Below are positions 61,916 through 64,000 of a DNA stretch of 64,000 bases, piece after piece. Under the pieces are notes generated by a model, which was not told where the DNA came from, searched no databases, and saw nothing but the letters and a program-made list of their open reading frames with translations. The stretch's first letter is position 1. The number at the start of each line of letters is the position of its first letter. Source of the stretch: Geotrypetes seraphini (lineage: Eukaryota; Chordata; Amphibia; Gymnophiona; Dermophiidae); NCBI RefSeq assembly GCF_902459505.1, contig NC_047084.1:311441963-311505962 (forward strand), read 5' to 3'. The translations under genes were made by a program, and so were the position numbers.

Positions 61916-64000
61916 TGCTGTAACATAGTAACATAGCAGATGACGGCAGATAAAGACCCGAATGGTCCATCCAGTCTGCCCAACCTGATTAAATTTAAAT
62001 TTTTTTTTTTTTTTCTTCTTCTTAGCTATTTCTGGGCGAGAATCCAAAGCTTTACCCGGTACTATGCTTGGGTTCCAACCGCCGAAATCTCTGTTAAGGC
62101 TTACTCCAGCCCATCTACACCCTCCCAGCCATTGAAGCCCTCCCCTGCCCATCCTCCACCAAACGGCCATACACAGACACAGACCGTACAAGTCTGCCCA
62201 GTAACTGGCCTAGTTCAATATTTAATATTATTTTCTGATTCTAAATCTTCTGTGTTCATCCCACGCTTCTTTGAACTCAGTCACAGTTTTACTCTCCACC
62301 ACCTCTCTCAGGAGCACATTCCAGGCATCCACCACCCTCTCCGTAAAGTAGAATTTCCTAACATTGCCCCTGAATCTACCACCCTTCAACCTCAAATTAT
62401 GTCCTCTGGTTTTACCATTTTCCTTTCTCTGGAAAAGATTTTGTTCTACGTTAATACCCTTTAAGTATTTGAACGTCTGAATCATATCTCCCCTGTCTCT
62501 CCTTTCCTCTAGGGTATACATATTCAGGGCTTCCAGTCTCTCCTCATACGTCTTCTGGCGCAAGCCTCCTATCATTTTCGTCGCCCTCTTCTGGACCGCC
62601 TCAAGTCTTCTTACGTCTTTCGCCAGATACGGTCTCCAAAACTGAACACAATACTCCAAGTGGGGCCTCACCAATGACCTGTACAAGGGCATCAGCACCT
62701 TCTTCCTTCTACTGACTACGCCTCTCTTTATACAGCCCAGAATCCTTCTGGCAGCAGCCACTGCCTTGTCACACTGTTTTTTCGCCTTTAGATCTTCGGA
62801 CACTATCACCCCAAGGTCCCTCTCCCCGTCCGTGCATATCAGCTTCTCTCCTCCCAGCATATACGGTTCCTTCCTATTATTAATCCCCAAATGCATTACT
62901 CTGCATTTCTTTGCATTGAATTTTAGTTGCCAGGCATTAGACCATTCCTCTAACTTTTGCAGATCCTTTTTCATATTTTCCACTCCCTCTTCGGTGTCTA
63001 CTCTGTTACAAATCTTGGTATCATCTGCAAAAAGGCACATTTTTCCTTCTAACCTTTCAGCAATGTCACTTACATACATATTGAACAGGATTGGCCCCAG
63101 CACCGAACCCTGAGGGACTCCACTAGTCACCTTTCCTTCCTTCGAGCGACTTCCATTAACCACCACCCTCTGGCGTCTGTCCGACAGCCAGTTTCTGACC
63201 CAGTTCACCACTTTGGGTCCTAACTTCAGCCCTTCAAGTTTGTTCAACAGCCTCCTATGAGGAACTGTATCAAAGGCTTTGCTGAAATCCAAGTAAATTA
63301 CATCTAGCATATGTCCTCGATCCAGCTCTCTGGTCACCCAATCAAAAAATTAAATCAGGTTCGTTTGGCACGATTTACCTTTTGTAAAGCCATGTTGCCT
63401 TGGATCCTGTAACCCATTAGATTCAAGGAAGTACACTATCCTTTCTTTCAGCAACACTTCCATTATTTTTCCAACAACTGAAGTGAGGCTCACCGGCCTG
63501 TAGTTTCCTGCTTCATCCCTGTGACCACTTTTATGAATAGGGACCACATCCGCTCTCCTCCAATCCCCAGGAATCACTCCCGTCTCCAGAGATTTGTTGA
63601 ACAAGTCCTTAATAGGACTCGCCAGAACCTCTCTGAGCTCCCTTAGTATCCTGGGATGGATCCCGTCTGGTCCCATCGCTTTGTCCACCTTCAGTTTTTC
63701 AAGTTGCTCATAAACACCCTCCTCCGTGAACGGCGCAGAATCTACTCCATTTTCTCGTATAACTTTGCCAGACAATCTCGGTCCTTCTCCAGGATTTTCT
63801 TCTGTGAACACAGAACAGAAGTATTTGTTTAGCACATTTGCTTTCTCCTCATCACTCTCCACATATTTGTTCCCAGCATCTTTTAGCCTAGCAATTCCAT
63901 TTTTTATCTTCCTCCTTTCACTAATATATCTGAAAAAATTTTTATCTCCCTTTTTTACATTTTTAGCCATTTGTTCTTCCGCCTGTGCCTTCGCCAAACG
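61916..64000 (-). mobile_element. CR1 LINE, RT to 3' end, almost intact (runs off right edge)
   Basis: On the minus strand one reading frame spans from the window edge to 62228, broken only by a single TAA at 63350-63352. It carries the RT: KVDKAMGPDGIHPRIL (about 63650-63700), NYRPVSLTSVVGKIM, YLDFSKAFDTVPHRRLLNKL (about 63237-63297), GVPQGSVLGPILFNMYV, the catalytic FADDTKI (about 63010-63030), then thumb/connection and the C-terminus WNVLLREVVESKTV. The 3' UTR of about 310 bases ends with GGACCATTCGGGTCTTTATCTGCC on the minus strand and two CTATGTTA units at about 61920-61936, the 8-base terminal repeat typical of CR1. This is the youngest-looking LINE in the window. The element at the left edge may belong to the same family. 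Confidence 0.93.

Overview
The window looks like nuclear DNA of a tetrapod, most likely an amphibian. The mix of young CR1 and L2-type LINEs, tRNA-type SINEs, Tx1/L1-like, Penelope and DIRS elements and very many palindromic hAT-, Harbinger- and mariner-type miniature elements recalls caecilian genomes. That assignment is an inference from the repeat mix, not a search result. There is no sign of bacterial operons, phage or CRISPR.

Host genes are few. One intact intronless olfactory receptor of the OR51-like class I type lies on the + strand (30546-31499), with a candidate 5'-UTR splice acceptor 40 bases upstream. On the - strand a collagen-like gene is spread over at least 12 kb: three Gly-X-Y exons at 54637-54783, 48310-48417 and 42559-42840, all beginning and ending in phase 1, plus a candidate upstream non-collagenous exon at 59314-59400. 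Its introns are packed with transposons. Cysteines replace glycine in the last collagen exon, which recalls otolin-1, but the identity is open.

Layout: 1-1443, CR1 (-) with the end of ORF1 and the start of ORF2, running off the left edge; 1635-5940, broken Ty3/gypsy-type remnant (-) interrupted by a 525-bp foldback insertion; 5964-7020, LINE 3' part holding a pogo/Tigger-type MITE; 7817-9375, non-autonomous hAT element with an 8-bp target duplication, whose sibling lies at 43762-45006; 10178-12450, L2-type LINE (-); 12900-24250, fragments of CR1, L2, SINE, Penelope and palindromic MITEs; 24400-27370, composite of a large non-autonomous element, a CR1 and a LINE tail; 27480-30380, LINE pieces, a piggyBac-like MITE and a 15-bp-TIR element; 30.5-31.5 kb, olfactory receptor; 31681-32510, Harbinger-like element; 35690-37052, L1/Tx1-like ORF1 remnant; 37385-38690, a second copy of the large family; 39445-39815, GC-rich palindrome; 40150-41230, DIRS-type remnant; 42-60 kb, collagen-like gene with a hairpin minisatellite, a double-palindrome TA element and further hAT elements in or near its introns; 61916-64000, nearly intact CR1 (-) leaving the right edge.

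The two host genes have no evident functional link. The rest is a layered record of transposition, and many insertions can be ordered because one element interrupts another and leaves recognisable target duplications.
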